Under the pieces are notes generated by a model that had not been told where the DNA came from, searched no databases, and worked only from the letters and a program-made list of their open reading frames with translations. From contig NZ_JAQMUB010000089.1 in NCBI RefSeq assembly GCF_028330965.1, positions 1-64,000 of the forward strand: a stretch of DNA of 64,000 nt, given 5' to 3'. The translations under genes were made by a program, and so were the position numbers. Shown piece by piece: positions 46,291 through 55,491 of this stretch. The stretch comes from Oscillatoria sp. CS-180. Lineage in GTDB: Bacteria; Cyanobacteriota; Cyanobacteriia; Phormidesmidales; Phormidesmidaceae. Numbering within the stretch: position 1 is the first letter of the stretch; every line of letters starts with the position of its first letter.

Positions 46291-47586
46291 TCATTCTGCG
46301 ACAGTAACGACATCGCCCTCCTGGACATAGCTGGCACCAGCCACAATCACTTGATCGCCTGCGCGAAGCCCCTGCACAATTTCCACTTGGTCAGGGGTAT
46401 CACCCGTTCCTGAAATCCGTGTCCCCACTTCGACAGAGCGGGCCACAGCAGTCTGCCCTTCACCCAAAACATAAACCTGGATTGAGCCATCGGTTTGGGG
46501 CAGCAGGGCCGTTGCAGGAATCACTAAACCTGAACGCTGGCCGACTTGAATGTTGGCGGTGAGAAACATGCCAGCGCGGAGGCGATCGCTCTCCGGCAGA
46601 CCAATGATGACTTTTGCTGTTCGCGTCTGTGGATCAATGAGTGGCTGCACTTCTCGAATAGTGCCCTCAACGCGGATAGACGGGTCAGTACTTGAAGTCA
46701 CAACTGCGGGTGCTCCGATTTGGACCTGGGTCAGCTGCGCTTGGGGCACATCCCCCATCAGCTCAAGCTGATTTCCCTCGATGAGGGTGACAACAGCACT
46801 TGCTGTTGAGGAGACGTTACCGACACTAGCGGGGCGCTCTGCCACGATGCCATCCATTGGTGCAACAACCGTTGTGTATTGCAGCTGGTTCTCTAAGCGA
46901 GCCAGTTCGGACTGACGAGAGCGAATAGTTGCTTCAGCGCTGGCGACGTTTGCCTCAGCAACCCTAACCGACTCTCGGGCAGTGGCGGCCTGAGTACTGC
47001 GACTTCGTAGTTCTTCTCGACTGATCGCGCCCTGGTCGGCTAGAGAGCGGTAACTTTGTTCGTTGGCTTCTGCCTCTGCTAGTAAAGCCTGGGACTGAGA
47101 CAAGTTGGCTCGCTCTTGCTGAAGCTGTGCTTGAGCTACTTCAATCTGAGACTGCGCCTGCTCAATTTGCGTTCTCAGTTCGGTGTCATTGAGAATGACT
47201 AACGGCTGACCTGCAACGACGCGATCGCCCTCATCCACTAAAACATCTCGAATTTGCAAGCCACCAATTTGAGGCGTGACCTGCAGCAAATCGGCTGGCT
47301 GGACAGTTCCAGTTATGGTCAAGCGCTCAGTTACTTGCCCTGTTTGAACTGGAATCACCGTCACAGTTTGAGCACTCACCTGGCTGGTCGTCTCAGCAAC
47401 GGGAGTATCTTCTATGGGGGCTGAGCCACCGGCAAAAAAACGCGATCCGAGAACCGCGATCGCGATGCCCAAACCAACGCCGATGAATAACTTGCCATAG
47501 CCCCTAGGAGCGCTGGAGACTTCTTTCGCCAAAGACGATTCATTCTCTACCACAGTTACTGAGTCCGAATCTTGAAGCTGTGTCAC
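46291..47586 (-). CDS. RND efflux membrane-fusion protein
   Basis: 431 residues. A signal-anchor helix (about 29-49, LFIGVGLGIAIAVLGSRFF) leads into the lipoyl/barrel-sandwich domain (LVDEGDRVVAGQPLVILNDT), a long coiled-coil hairpin (IEQAQSQIEVAQAQLQQER...), and the second lipoyl half VVAPMDGIVAERPASVGN, then beta-barrel and membrane-proximal domains. It bridges the RND pump and the outer-membrane channel. First gene of the pair. A possible regulator is not adjacent. Confidence 0.93.
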   Translation of the reverse strand: MTQLQDSDSVTVVENESSLAKEVSSAPRGYGKLFIGVGLGIAIAVLGSRFFAGGSAPIEDTPVAETTSQVSAQTVTVIPVQTGQVTERLTITGTVQPADLLQVTPQIGGLQIRDVLVDEGDRVVAGQPLVILNDTELRTQIEQAQSQIEVAQAQLQQERANLSQSQALLAEAEANEQSYRSLADQGAISREELRSRSTQAATARESVRVAEANVASAEATIRSRQSELARLENQLQYTTVVAPMDGIVAERPASVGNVSSTASAVVTLIEGNQLELMGDVPQAQLTQVQIGAPAVVTSSTDPSIRVEGTIREVQPLIDPQTRTAKVIIGLPESDRLRAGMFLTANIQVGQRSGLVIPATALLPQTDGSIQVYVLGEGQTAVARSVEVGTRISGTGDTPDQVEIVQGLRAGDQVIVAGASYVQEGDVVTVAE

Positions 47587-48337
47587 AACTGAATTCCCGC
47601 CTAATTAGGCTCTTTTTGATGAAGCAACGTTAAGCAGCCTCTACTTTTAATTATGACTTAATATTTGCTGGCATACGGTAAAACTAAATTTCCCCTGGAC
47701 ACATCGGTCATCCCGCCGCTAGACATCCTGAGTTGAACCCTTCAATCCCCCGTTATCGGACTCACCCAGATCAACCCCCTGAGTCCTCATCATTGCTGTC
47801 TTGAGAGACAGCTTAGGGGTCTGTCAAGCTTGAATTTGGAGGTTGGATTGCCATCCAAAAGGACAACGTATTGCTTGGAATGGTAGGCCACTCTGCAAGA
47901 CGGCAACGCCTACACTGTGTTCTGTGACGACCTACGAATCCCCCGTTTTGCATGTTGACGACGCATGAGCTTTATAGCGGCAGTTGCGATCGCCATGACG
48001 CAAAGTTGATCACAGACGTTCCCCTCTCTACTTCCTAAATCTTCGAGGGCTGCGCCAATCCGCTTAGCTTGTCCTGGCTTGACAAAAATCACACACAATT
48101 CGTCCGTCATCTGTTGCAATAGTCAGATGTCATTCTTTAATACTCTTCGCTACCTAAATCCAAGCTGGAATACCGTATTTAAGAGTCTTTAGCTGAACCA
48201 TTGATTGATCGTGCTCTAAGCTCTACTGAGTATTAAGATCTGATGAAGTGGCTATCGCTATAGTTTGAGACTTTAGTGATCAGGGTTCCTGTAACGGTAG
48301 TGATTAATGAATCTGGAACGTTTAGGTAGGCATCGGC
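47587..48337. other. Intergenic region with structured hairpin
   Basis: 751 bases between divergent genes. A nested hairpin is seen: outer arm CCCCTGA (47776-47782) with TTAGGGG (47813-47819, one wobble), inner perfect stem GCTGTCT (47795-47801) / AGACAGC (47806-47812) around a TGAG loop. A 69-codon minus-strand frame at 47910-48119 has no recognisable homology and is left out. No RNA gene identified. Confidence 0.4.
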
Positions 48338-49186
48338 ATGTTTAATGCGACTGAGATTCTGATCTCCGATTTTGTAGAAAAACTTCGTGCGGGTTATCAC
48401 CGGACCTACGGTGGTCTCAATCCTGACTACGAGGACATCATTGCGTGGGCAGGAAGCATGGCGCTGGAAAACATCGCCAATAGTGATGCTCTTTATCACA
48501 ATGTGGAGCACACGATCTTAGTCACACTGGTGGGGCAGGAAATTTTACGAGGCAAGCAGATTCGAGAAGGGGGAGTTGGTACTGATGATTGGCTTCACTT
48601 CATCATTTCTCTGGTTTGTCATGACATTGGTTATGTGAAAGGTGTCTGTCGGAGCGATCGCGATCGCGAACATCTCTATGCGACCGGAAATGGAGATGAA
48701 ATGGTCAAACTCAGTCCTGGAGCCTCAGACGCTTCCTTGACTCCTTATCATGTTGATCGCGGCAAACTGTTTATCGAAGAAAGATTTGGCAAGAACCGGA
48801 TCATCGACGCTAACGTGATCAAACACAACGTTGAACTAACTCGGTTCCCGGTTCCCAAAGAAGAAGACCATCAGGATACTCGTCATTTTCCAGGATTGGT
48901 TAGAGCTGCTGACTTAATTGGTCAGCTCAGCGATCCCCGCTACCTGAAGAAAATCGGGGCACTGTTCTATGAGTTTGAGGAAACGGGGCAAAACAAATAC
49001 CTTAACTACCGTCATCCCGATGACTTGAAGCACAACTATCCTACGTTCTACTGGAAGGTGGTGCATCCCTACATTCAAGATGGCTTGCGCTACCTGTCCC
49101 TGACTCAGGAAGGCAAACAAATCATTGCTAACCTATACTCAAATGTGTTTATGGTAGAGAACGAAAAAAGTGTCGTTCCTACTTAG
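48338..49186 (+). CDS. HD-domain phosphohydrolase
   Basis: 282 residues. HD-superfamily metal site: H54 and H58 in ALYHNVEHTILV, H95-D96 in LVCHDIGYVKG, and a later KHNVELTRF (about 162-170). Length and the YHNxEHTxxV pattern fit metal-dependent phosphohydrolases of the cyclic-nucleotide phosphodiesterase-like kind, but substrate is unknown. Soluble, no signal or membrane segment. Single gene with no clear partners; the next gene starts about 200 bases downstream. Confidence 0.82.
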   Translation: MFNATEILISDFVEKLRAGYHRTYGGLNPDYEDIIAWAGSMALENIANSDALYHNVEHTILVTLVGQEILRGKQIREGGVGTDDWLHFIISLVCHDIGYVKGVCRSDRDREHLYATGNGDEMVKLSPGASDASLTPYHVDRGKLFIEERFGKNRIIDANVIKHNVELTRFPVPKEEDHQDTRHFPGLVRAADLIGQLSDPRYLKKIGALFYEFEETGQNKYLNYRHPDDLKHNYPTFYWKVVHPYIQDGLRYLSLTQEGKQIIANLYSNVFMVENEKSVVPT

Positions 49187-49391
49187 TGCTTGGAGAATTA
49201 GGTTGCTGATAGATAGCTGCAGGGCTAGATCCCTCCACCGCCCTTTACCAAAAGGGATAGGCTAATTCAGGTGGTGAATAGCTCCTTTTGCCAAAGGGGC
49301 GATGACAGCAGGAGATCCAATCAACGTTCTGCAATTTAGTTCTCAAGGTGCTTAAAGTTAGCTCTTTAATTCATCTCACAACTGTGTTGGC

Positions 49392-50537
49392 ATGACTTGG
49401 TGGCAAAAGCTTCGTCAAAATACCCTCGCCAAAGTAGGCGCAGCTATCCTACTGTTTTTCTACCTTGCCGTTTTCTTTGCAGAGTTCACAGCCCCTTACG
49501 ATCCTTATTTCTCTGCGCCCAACGCTTCTCTATTGCCGCCGACAGAAATCTACTGGCGTGATCAGGCTTCGGGACAGTTCATAGGTCCCCATGTCTACCC
49601 GACCGTCCAAGGACCTGTTTCTTTGGAAACGGGAGAGCGGGAGGTTTTTGTGGATTTTGAGCAGCCCTCGCCGATTCGTCTTTTTGTGCGAGGAGATGCC
49701 TATCGATGGCTGCGATTGGCTCTACCTCTGCCGACGCGGTTTTCCCTGACTGAGCCCAATTTTCAGGAAAGAGTTATACTCCCGGGCATTGCAGGTGATT
49801 TTCATCTGTTTGGCACAGTTGGCCCTGGTCGCTGGAATCTTTCCGGCACGGATGAGCAGGCCCGCGATCAACTCAGTCGTCTTATTTATGGTGGACGGGT
49901 TAGCCTCAGCATTGGCCTAATTGGCATTTCCTTATCGTTTCCGCTAGGAATGCTGGTAGGAGGCTTAGCGGGCTATTTTGGCAGTTGGATAGATGTCGTT
50001 TTGATGCGTCTGGTAGAGGTCATTATGACCATTCCAGCGATTTATCTACTGGTTGCCTTGGCCGCTGTTTTGCCCGCTACTCTATCGAGTACTCAGCGAT
50101 TTCTGCTGATCGTTGTGATCACTTCGTTTATTAACTGGACAGGACTAGCACGAGTCATTCGCGGGCAAGTGCTCTCACTAAAGTCTCAAACGTTTGTGAC
50201 CGCATCCAAGGCGATGGGTGGACGACCGCTGTATATCATTATTCGGCATATTCTGCCTCAAACGGCAACATACGTCATCATTTCAGCAACTTTGGCAGTT
50301 CCCAGTTTCATCGTAGCGGAGGCCATCTTGAGCTTGATTGGTTTAGGTATTCAGCAACCTGATCCTTCATGGGGGAATATGCTGTCTCTTGCCAGTGATG
50401 CCTCAATTTTGGTACTCCACCCCTGGCTGATCTGGCCGCCTGCACTGCTGATTGTGCTGACAGTGCTGTCGTTCAACCTTCTAGGTGACGGTTTACGGGA
50501 TGCTCTCGATCCTAGGAGTCTACGAACCAGTGATTAA
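49392..50537 (+). CDS. Orphan ABC permease, OppC/DppC type
   Basis: 381 residues, longer than typical DppC because of a roughly 120-residue periplasmic insertion between the first and second helices (about 50-165), which is normal for the OppC/YejE-like branch. N-terminal LAKVGAAILLFFYLAVFFAE and the DppC core SRLIYGGRVSLSIGLIGISL, then the EAA-type region with SKAMGGRPLYIIIRHILPQ and NLLGDGLRDALDPR at the C-terminus. No substrate-binding, second permease or ATPase gene is adjacent, unlike the complete importer at 36.7-42 kb, so partners must lie elsewhere. A small lipoprotein gene follows 40 nt later. Confidence 0.88.
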   Translation: MTWWQKLRQNTLAKVGAAILLFFYLAVFFAEFTAPYDPYFSAPNASLLPPTEIYWRDQASGQFIGPHVYPTVQGPVSLETGEREVFVDFEQPSPIRLFVRGDAYRWLRLALPLPTRFSLTEPNFQERVILPGIAGDFHLFGTVGPGRWNLSGTDEQARDQLSRLIYGGRVSLSIGLIGISLSFPLGMLVGGLAGYFGSWIDVVLMRLVEVIMTIPAIYLLVALAAVLPATLSSTQRFLLIVVITSFINWTGLARVIRGQVLSLKSQTFVTASKAMGGRPLYIIIRHILPQTATYVIISATLAVPSFIVAEAILSLIGLGIQQPDPSWGNMLSLASDASILVLHPWLIWPPALLIVLTVLSFNLLGDGLRDALDPRSLRTSD

Positions 50538-50577
50538 GGAGCGCTTGATATCAATATTCTTCACGCCCCTATCGCTG

Positions 50578-51027
50578 ATGACCTCCGGTAGGTTGCGCAA
50601 CTGGATAGTTGGGTGTTTGATTGGCAGCTTACTGCTGGGAACGGTGGGATGCAGTGGCATTGAAGCCAATATTCCTCAAGAGATCGTGGCTGAAGCAGTG
50701 ACTTTACAAGCCCAGCAAGAACAGTTTGACCTTTGGCAACAGCTGACGACATCAGGAGGTGAGACCACACCTACTTTGAACGTCAAAAAAGTCCAGGTTC
50801 GTGAGGTCCACCCAGTCAAAGTTGTGGATGACTTGGCTTACGAAGTGACCGGAACTTATCAATATACGCTGCGCTATCCTAAGCGATCGCCCATCAAACA
50901 GTCGCAAGTTCCTTTCACATTAATCCTTCAGAATGAAGCGCTGACGGATAACTGGCAAATTTTGCAGCGGCCTGGAACCGGCGATCGCCCGTGGTACTGG
51001 CAACCCGTACACAATGGTTCGGCCTAG
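50578..51027 (+). CDS. Small lipoprotein, unknown
   Basis: 149 residues with a basic start, hydrophobic signal NWIVGCLIGSLLLGTVGC and lipobox-like GTVGC, so likely membrane-anchored. The mature part includes QLTTSGGETTPTLNVKKVQV and YEVTGTYQYTLRYPKRS, resembling a small beta-rich sandwich; no named family. An upstream in-frame extension to 50485 overlaps the permease gene and is rejected in favour of ATG 50578. Possibly co-transcribed with the permease. Confidence 0.75.
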   Translation: MTSGRLRNWIVGCLIGSLLLGTVGCSGIEANIPQEIVAEAVTLQAQQEQFDLWQQLTTSGGETTPTLNVKKVQVREVHPVKVVDDLAYEVTGTYQYTLRYPKRSPIKQSQVPFTLILQNEALTDNWQILQRPGTGDRPWYWQPVHNGSA

Positions 51028-51049
51028 CAGAACCGTCTTTAGATTGACA

Positions 51050-51150
51050 GCTTTAGTCATCTGGGCTTGTGTACCCAACATCATTGGGATGGTTAGCGTA
51101 TAGCCAAACGGTTTGCTGTCTTGCCCTCACGAAACTGGCAAGGGCCATAT
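51050..51150 (+). repeat. Dispersed ~100-bp intergenic repeat, copy D
   Basis: Starts GCTTTAGTCATCTGGGC and continues TTGTGTACCCAA; the 3' end reads CACGAAACTGGCAAGGGCC, partly decayed. Ends about 120 nt before the HxlR gene. Confidence 0.7.
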
Positions 51151-51272
51151 ATTATCGTTTTCGAATAGAAAAACTTAAGAGAACTATCGGGAAAACTTAA
51201 GAGAACCGTGAGTTATTGCGGTTTACGCCTTTCCAGCACACATCATGAACATAGCGCGTCTCTCGAAGTTCA

Positions 51273-51695
51273 ATGACGGCTAGCTCCACCCGTGTTCTCT
51301 CAAGAAATATGGAAAACCAACCTCTCTGCCAGGAAACTCGCTGCCCAATTCAGTTTGTCTTAGAAATTATCGGCAGCAAATGGGCTATTTTGATTTTGCG
51401 GGAGCTTTTTTCTGGCAGCCGCCGCACGCATGAGTTCCTTGAGGCACTTCCTGGAATCAGCACTAAAACTCTTACCGCTCGATTGCGAGAACTGGAAAGC
51501 TATGGGGTCGTTCGCCGAAAGGTTTTTCCTGAGGTCCCTCCCAGAGTCGAGTATTCGTTAACAGAAAAGGGGCGAGAAATTCAGCCCGTGATGATGTCAT
51601 TGAAGGTTTTGGGTGAACAGTGGCTAGAGCAGGATGCCTGCGAATGCCCAATGGAACCAAATTCACTCTTCAAGCCTGAATCACTCTCGGCTTAA
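51273..51695 (+). CDS. HxlR-family transcription regulator
   Basis: 140 residues. Winged helix-turn-helix of the HxlR family: conserved cysteines near the N-terminus (LCQETRCPIQ), recognition region GSKWAILILRELFSGSRRTH, then FLEALPGISTKTLTARLREL and wing YGVVRRKVFPEVPPRVEYSLT. Such regulators sense redox or aldehyde stress; the two N-terminal cysteines and the terminal CEC would suit this. The ATG at 51273 or at 51309 could be used. The target operon is not evident from position. Confidence 0.9.
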   Translation: MTASSTRVLSRNMENQPLCQETRCPIQFVLEIIGSKWAILILRELFSGSRRTHEFLEALPGISTKTLTARLRELESYGVVRRKVFPEVPPRVEYSLTEKGREIQPVMMSLKVLGEQWLEQDACECPMEPNSLFKPESLSA

Positions 51696-51905
51696 GCTTT
51701 AGGTTATTGCTATGCTGAGGCTTAGCACTGGCGTTTAACGTTTGGGCAGGTTTGGGGATTGACGGTGTAACTGTTGAGTGAGTCTAATTGCCTGGCGGAA
51801 ATCTCGACCTTAAAGAGGGGTTTCTCCTAGGCAAATGTGCCTCATTCATCAAGTACACTAGAATCCAACAACCTGCCTGCTGTTGATAAGGAGGCTACTA
51901 AATAC

Positions 51906-52199
51906 ATGGGTTCTTCTTTTGTTGGGATGTTTGCTCAGGCATTTGCAACATTCCTAAACATTTACTTTGTTTTACTCATTATTCGGATTTTGCTTAGCTG
52001 GTTTCCCAATGTGGATTGGATGAATCAGCCTTTTGCCACATTGAGTCAGCTAACTGATCCCTATCTCAATCTCTTCCGTTCGCTAATTCCCCCTTTGGGT
52101 GGGATTGATTTCTCTCCAATTCTGGCATTCATCGTTCTACAGATTGTGTCAGCAGGTGTGAGTGAAGTGGCTGCAACAGTCGCTTATGCTTCCTTCTAA
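51906..52199 (+). CDS. YggT-family membrane protein
   Basis: 97 residues with two membrane segments (FLNIYFVLLIIRILLSWF and IDFSPILAFIVLQIVSAGV) and the conserved DPYLNLFRSLIPPLGGIDFSP block of the YggT/Ycf19 family. In cyanobacteria and plastids such proteins affect thylakoid nucleoid or protein distribution; in other bacteria osmotic shock resistance. The start ATG 51906 follows a strong AAGGAGG site at 51887; the longer in-frame GTG at 51837 is rejected. Confidence 0.88.
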   Translation: MGSSFVGMFAQAFATFLNIYFVLLIIRILLSWFPNVDWMNQPFATLSQLTDPYLNLFRSLIPPLGGIDFSPILAFIVLQIVSAGVSEVAATVAYASF

Positions 52200-52333
52200 C
52201 TTGCTGTGGCAAGAGGCTCGCTCGTACCTATCTGATCCCCTGAGCGAAAAGTAGCGGTATGCCAGCTTGTACTTTAGTCTGCCCACCATTGGGGGCAGAG
52301 CAAGCAGGAATCATTATGTCTCTTCTTTCCGTT

Positions 52334-52354
52334 AGCCAGCACGCCAGGCTGGCT
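52334..52354 (+). promoter_or_regulatory. Hairpin before trpD
   Basis: AGCCAGC (52334-52340) pairs perfectly with GCTGGCT (52348-52354), loop ACGCCAG, ending only 2 nt before the first possible GTG of trpD (52357). It would hide a ribosome site for that start. May be a small leader structure; no attenuator peptide is seen. Confidence 0.4.
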
Positions 52355-52395
52355 CCGTGTCTTTGTTGAAGTTCAAGTTAGGTTTAGCCAGTACC

Positions 52396-53472
52396 GTGAC
52401 TACTGCGATCGCTGATCTCCCGACTTACGACTGGTCAACGCTGCTCCAGCAGATTATTGATAAACAGTCTTTAACGGCTATGGAAGCCGAAGCTTTGATG
52501 CGGGGATGGTTGACTGAAGAGATTCCCCCGACGCTTTCAGGGGCTTTATTAGCAGCCATACAGTCTAAAGGGGTTTCCGCCGCTGAGTTAGCAGGAATGG
52601 CGAGGGTTCTGCAAGCCCAGTCTTTGGGGGGTGAAGCCGCTGATTCCGGTTTGCCTACGCCAATGATTGATACTTGTGGGACTGGAGGGGATGGCTCTCA
52701 TACCTTCAACATTTCTACCGCCGTCGCGTTTGTCGCAGCAGCAGCAGGTGTTGCTGTGGCAAAGCACGGCAATCGCTCTGCCTCTAGCAAAGTCGGATCA
52801 GCTGATGTTCTAGAGGCATTGGGAGTCGATCTAGGAGCCTCTCCTGATGCAGCCAAAGCTGCGGTGAAAGAAGTTGGGATTACGTTTCTCTTTGCCCGAG
52901 GATGGCATCCTGCGATGAAAGCGGTTGCCCCTCTACGGAGTACTCTCAAAGTCCGCACCGTTTTCAACTTGCTAGGACCATTAGTTAATCCTCTACGGCC
53001 CACAGGCCAGGTGATCGGCGTTTTTGACCCTTCTGTGCTGACGCCGATGGCTGAGGCGTTAAATCAGCTAGAGATGCCTCAAGCGATCGTGCTACACGGA
53101 CGGGAGTGTTTGGACGAAGCAGGCTTGGGCGATAAAACAGATTTAGCAGTGTTGGAAAATGGGACAGTTGTCGAGAAGACACTCGATCCCCAAGCGTTTG
53201 GGCTAACTAGCGCTGATAAGGCCGCATTACGAGGAGGAGAAGTAGAGGAAAACGCAGCTATTCTACGGAATGTTTTGCAGGGAAAAGGCACCTCTGCTCA
53301 GCAGGATGTCGTTGCGCTCAACGCTGCTCTGGCTCTGAAGGTTGCGGGCATAGCTCAGGGCAACACATTAGACGCAGCGATCGCATCAGGTGTTGAGCAA
53401 GCACGTTCAGTGATCAACAGTGGGGCCGCTTGGACAAAGCTAGAGGCACTGGTTGCTTTCCTAAAGGCTTAG
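52396..53472 (+). CDS. trpD: Anthranilate phosphoribosyltransferase
   Basis: 358 residues from GTG 52396 ([11 protein letters not shown]), which gives a normal TrpD N-terminus; GTG 52357 would add 13 residues and falls directly behind a hairpin. Transfers phosphoribosyl from PRPP to anthranilate in tryptophan synthesis. Motifs present: [20 protein letters not shown] (PRPP binding), [20 protein letters not shown], and [16 protein letters not shown]. The C-terminus is intact. It lies alone, without other trp genes, as is usual in cyanobacteria, and converges on the reductase at 53504. Confidence 0.93.
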   Translation: MTTAIADLPTYDWSTLLQQIIDKQSLTAMEAEALMRGWLTEEIPPTLSGALLAAIQSKGVSAAELAGMARVLQAQSLGGEAADSGLPTPMIDTCGTGGDGSHTFNISTAVAFVAAAAGVAVAKHGNRSASSKVGSADVLEALGVDLGASPDAAKAAVKEVGITFLFARGWHPAMKAVAPLRSTLKVRTVFNLLGPLVNPLRPTGQVIGVFDPSVLTPMAEALNQLEMPQAIVLHGRECLDEAGLGDKTDLAVLENGTVVEKTLDPQAFGLTSADKAALRGGEVEENAAILRNVLQGKGTSAQQDVVALNAALALKVAGIAQGNTLDAAIASGVEQARSVINSGAAWTKLEALVAFLKA

Positions 53473-53503
53473 CCGCCCAAACGATGGGGCGACTGCGCGC
53501 CGG

Positions 53504-54757
53504 CTACCACTCGTCTTGTGTTTGAACATCAACAACTTTGAAAGTTAGTCCCGCATAGTGTTCTAGGCGAGCTATTAAGTTGTCTCCAAATAGGGCTGCA
53601 GGTGTCCAAAAACCACCTTTTGCGGACTCAGGAATATCCTTCGCCAGACTAATACCAGCTTGTCCCAGCATTCTGGCAGTAGAACCATATCCCGGATCGC
53701 GATCGCCCTGCACCTGCACCTGTATCTTGCCACCACGGTTAGTTCTTCCCAAAAACCGCAAGTCGTAGAATCCGTTTTGCTGGGATTCTACAGAGGGCCC
53801 CGATCCGGCGGCAGGAACAATCGAGTTCTCCAATAGCCAACGAGTAGGAGAAAACGCTGCTGCTAGCCCTAGCCCTTCCATAGAACGCTTCAGCCCCTGC
53901 GCGACGAACCAACCCGCTGCGCCTCCGCCAGTCAGTATCCCTTCGTCATACTGAAACTTCTCACTATAGGGCTGTTGCTGCAAAGCATTGGAACGTAAAA
54001 CAATTCGAGTATTGACTGCCGCCATTACGAAAGGCGTTACCCATTCTTGAAAATCTTTGTCGTATTTGACAGGAATGAGGACCGGAGGGTGAGTGTGAGC
54101 AGAGGACGCCTCTGGACAGAGGGAATATGGGTCCACTAAGGCTTGACGGACCTCGGAATCGACAGAGGCCTCTTTCACTAAATTAATTCCACTTGCCACC
54201 GTGCCACCTGAAAAGCCGCCCTGGGCTTTGACCAGTCGCATTTTGATCTGGTCACAAAAGCTGCCTAGCTGTTGCTGGGCCTCCTGTTGGAGATAGTACA
54301 CACCTAGATCGGACGGAATTGAATCAAATCCACAGCAGTGAACAATGCAGGCCCCTGTTTTCTCTGCCCGTGCGCTATGGGTTTGAATCATGCGGCGAAT
54401 CCACTGTACCTCTCCGGTTAAGTCACAGTAATTCGTTCCTGTTTCGGCACAGATCTTCACTAGCGAGTCACCATACAAAGCATAGGGACCGACTGTTGAA
54501 ATGACGACGCGGGTCTGAGTGCAGAGATGGCGCAGTGATGCTTCATCAGTAGCGTCGGCAATCAGCTGTGGCAAGCCTGCTGCCTTGGGTCCCAGAGCTT
54601 TGGAAAGGTTGTCCAGCTTGGACTGAGAACGACCAGCGATCGCCCACTTCAAAGCGTCCTCATCGGCCTGATCAAGCAGATAACGAGAGAGAATTTCACC
54701 CACAAAACCTGTTGCACCAAAGACAACAAGGTCATAGGTAGTGTTGGCGTCAGTCAT
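53504..54757 (-). CDS. Saccharopine dehydrogenase-like reductase
   Basis: 417 residues. NAD(P)-binding N-terminus LVVFGATGFVGEIL with a YDLVVFGATG Rossmann motif at 8-21; family resemblance to saccharopine dehydrogenase and the trans-acting enoyl reductases of actinobacteria (VVISTVGPYALYGDSLVKIC and TNYCDLTGEVQWI are typical). In cyanobacteria the physiological substrate of this group is not known. No membrane segments. Single gene. Confidence 0.87.
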   Translation of the reverse strand: MTDANTTYDLVVFGATGFVGEILSRYLLDQADEDALKWAIAGRSQSKLDNLSKALGPKAAGLPQLIADATDEASLRHLCTQTRVVISTVGPYALYGDSLVKICAETGTNYCDLTGEVQWIRRMIQTHSARAEKTGACIVHCCGFDSIPSDLGVYYLQQEAQQQLGSFCDQIKMRLVKAQGGFSGGTVASGINLVKEASVDSEVRQALVDPYSLCPEASSAHTHPPVLIPVKYDKDFQEWVTPFVMAAVNTRIVLRSNALQQQPYSEKFQYDEGILTGGGAAGWFVAQGLKRSMEGLGLAAAFSPTRWLLENSIVPAAGSGPSVESQQNGFYDLRFLGRTNRGGKIQVQVQGDRDPGYGSTARMLGQAGISLAKDIPESAKGGFWTPAALFGDNLIARLEHYAGLTFKVVDVQTQDEW

Positions 54758-54859
54758 ACAAAAATTTGGACGATCATATCATTGGGTTGCCCCTTACAGC
54801 GTAAGTCCCGAAAGCCAACTCGGCACCTTTCGCACGAATGAAGCGATACGAATGTTCAG

Positions 54860-55297
54860 TTATGCAGACTCCTGCATGGGGCCATTGAAAACATCGAAGA
54901 TTTGACGACAGCAGTTTTTTAAGCGATCGCCAGCCACTTGTTCCGGCTCTGTGCTTCCCGCAAACGTCCATTGATGAATAGTCGAAAAAGCCCACTGCTT
55001 ACCCCGGTGGTCAAACCCACCTACCTCCATACCAATCACCCGCTTGGCATGGGTTTCAGGATCACTATAGAAGCGAATCTGCACGAGTAAACTGCGACAC
55101 TGAAAGGGGCGACTTACACCAGGAAAATGGAAACCAATATCGACTGAGTCAGGATCAACCAGCGCTCTTGTATCGTCATCGTTCGTCCAAGGTTTCAAAT
55201 CAACTCTTAGAGCAGGAAATTCCGATTTGAAGAGACGAACGACCGTTGCAATTTTGCTAGCGAATTCGATACTTGTTGCCTGTTCGGCTGCGTTCAC
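54860..55297 (-). CDS. Conserved-looking soluble protein, unknown
   Basis: 145 residues without signal, membrane segment or recognised motif. Sequence looks genuinely coding (KIATVVRLFKSEFPALRVDL, GFHFPGVSRPFQCRSLLVQI and IGMEVGGFDHRGKQWAFS) and the frame fits its neighbours' codon use. Contains clustered aromatic and cysteine residues in the middle and CCRQIFDVFNG near the end. Single gene in the same direction as the reductase, 102 nt upstream of that gene's start; possibly a transcriptional unit. Confidence 0.6.
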   Translation of the reverse strand: MNAAEQATSIEFASKIATVVRLFKSEFPALRVDLKPWTNDDDTRALVDPDSVDIGFHFPGVSRPFQCRSLLVQIRFYSDPETHAKRVIGMEVGGFDHRGKQWAFSTIHQWTFAGSTEPEQVAGDRLKNCCRQIFDVFNGPMQESA

Positions 55298-55491
55298 GTT
55301 CTAGCCCCTTTCCTGAAAACGCAACTTTCAAACTAAGATAACGTTTCTTTTAGATCAGTCAACTTTGTAACGAATTTCGTCTTGAAATAGTTACAAAAAT
55401 CTGAACTTTAAAGACAAGCCAGCTTATCTCGAAGCTCTGAATAAAAGTCTTGTGATGCCAAAATAGCTGGTAGAAACCACCCTTTATAACT

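Noticed and set aside
47840-47930. Possible further copy of the dispersed repeat
   Set aside because: Only AAGACGGCAA and weak surroundings match; not enough to claim.
47910-48119. 69-codon minus-strand frame in the intergenic region
   Set aside because: Short, no recognised similarity, no clear ribosome site. The sequence IATAAIKLMRRQHAKRG reminded me of transposase tails but nothing else fits.
54774-54995. Minus-strand frame of 73 codons downstream of the 54860 gene
   Set aside because: Shadow of the same-strand gene at 54860-55297 in another frame.
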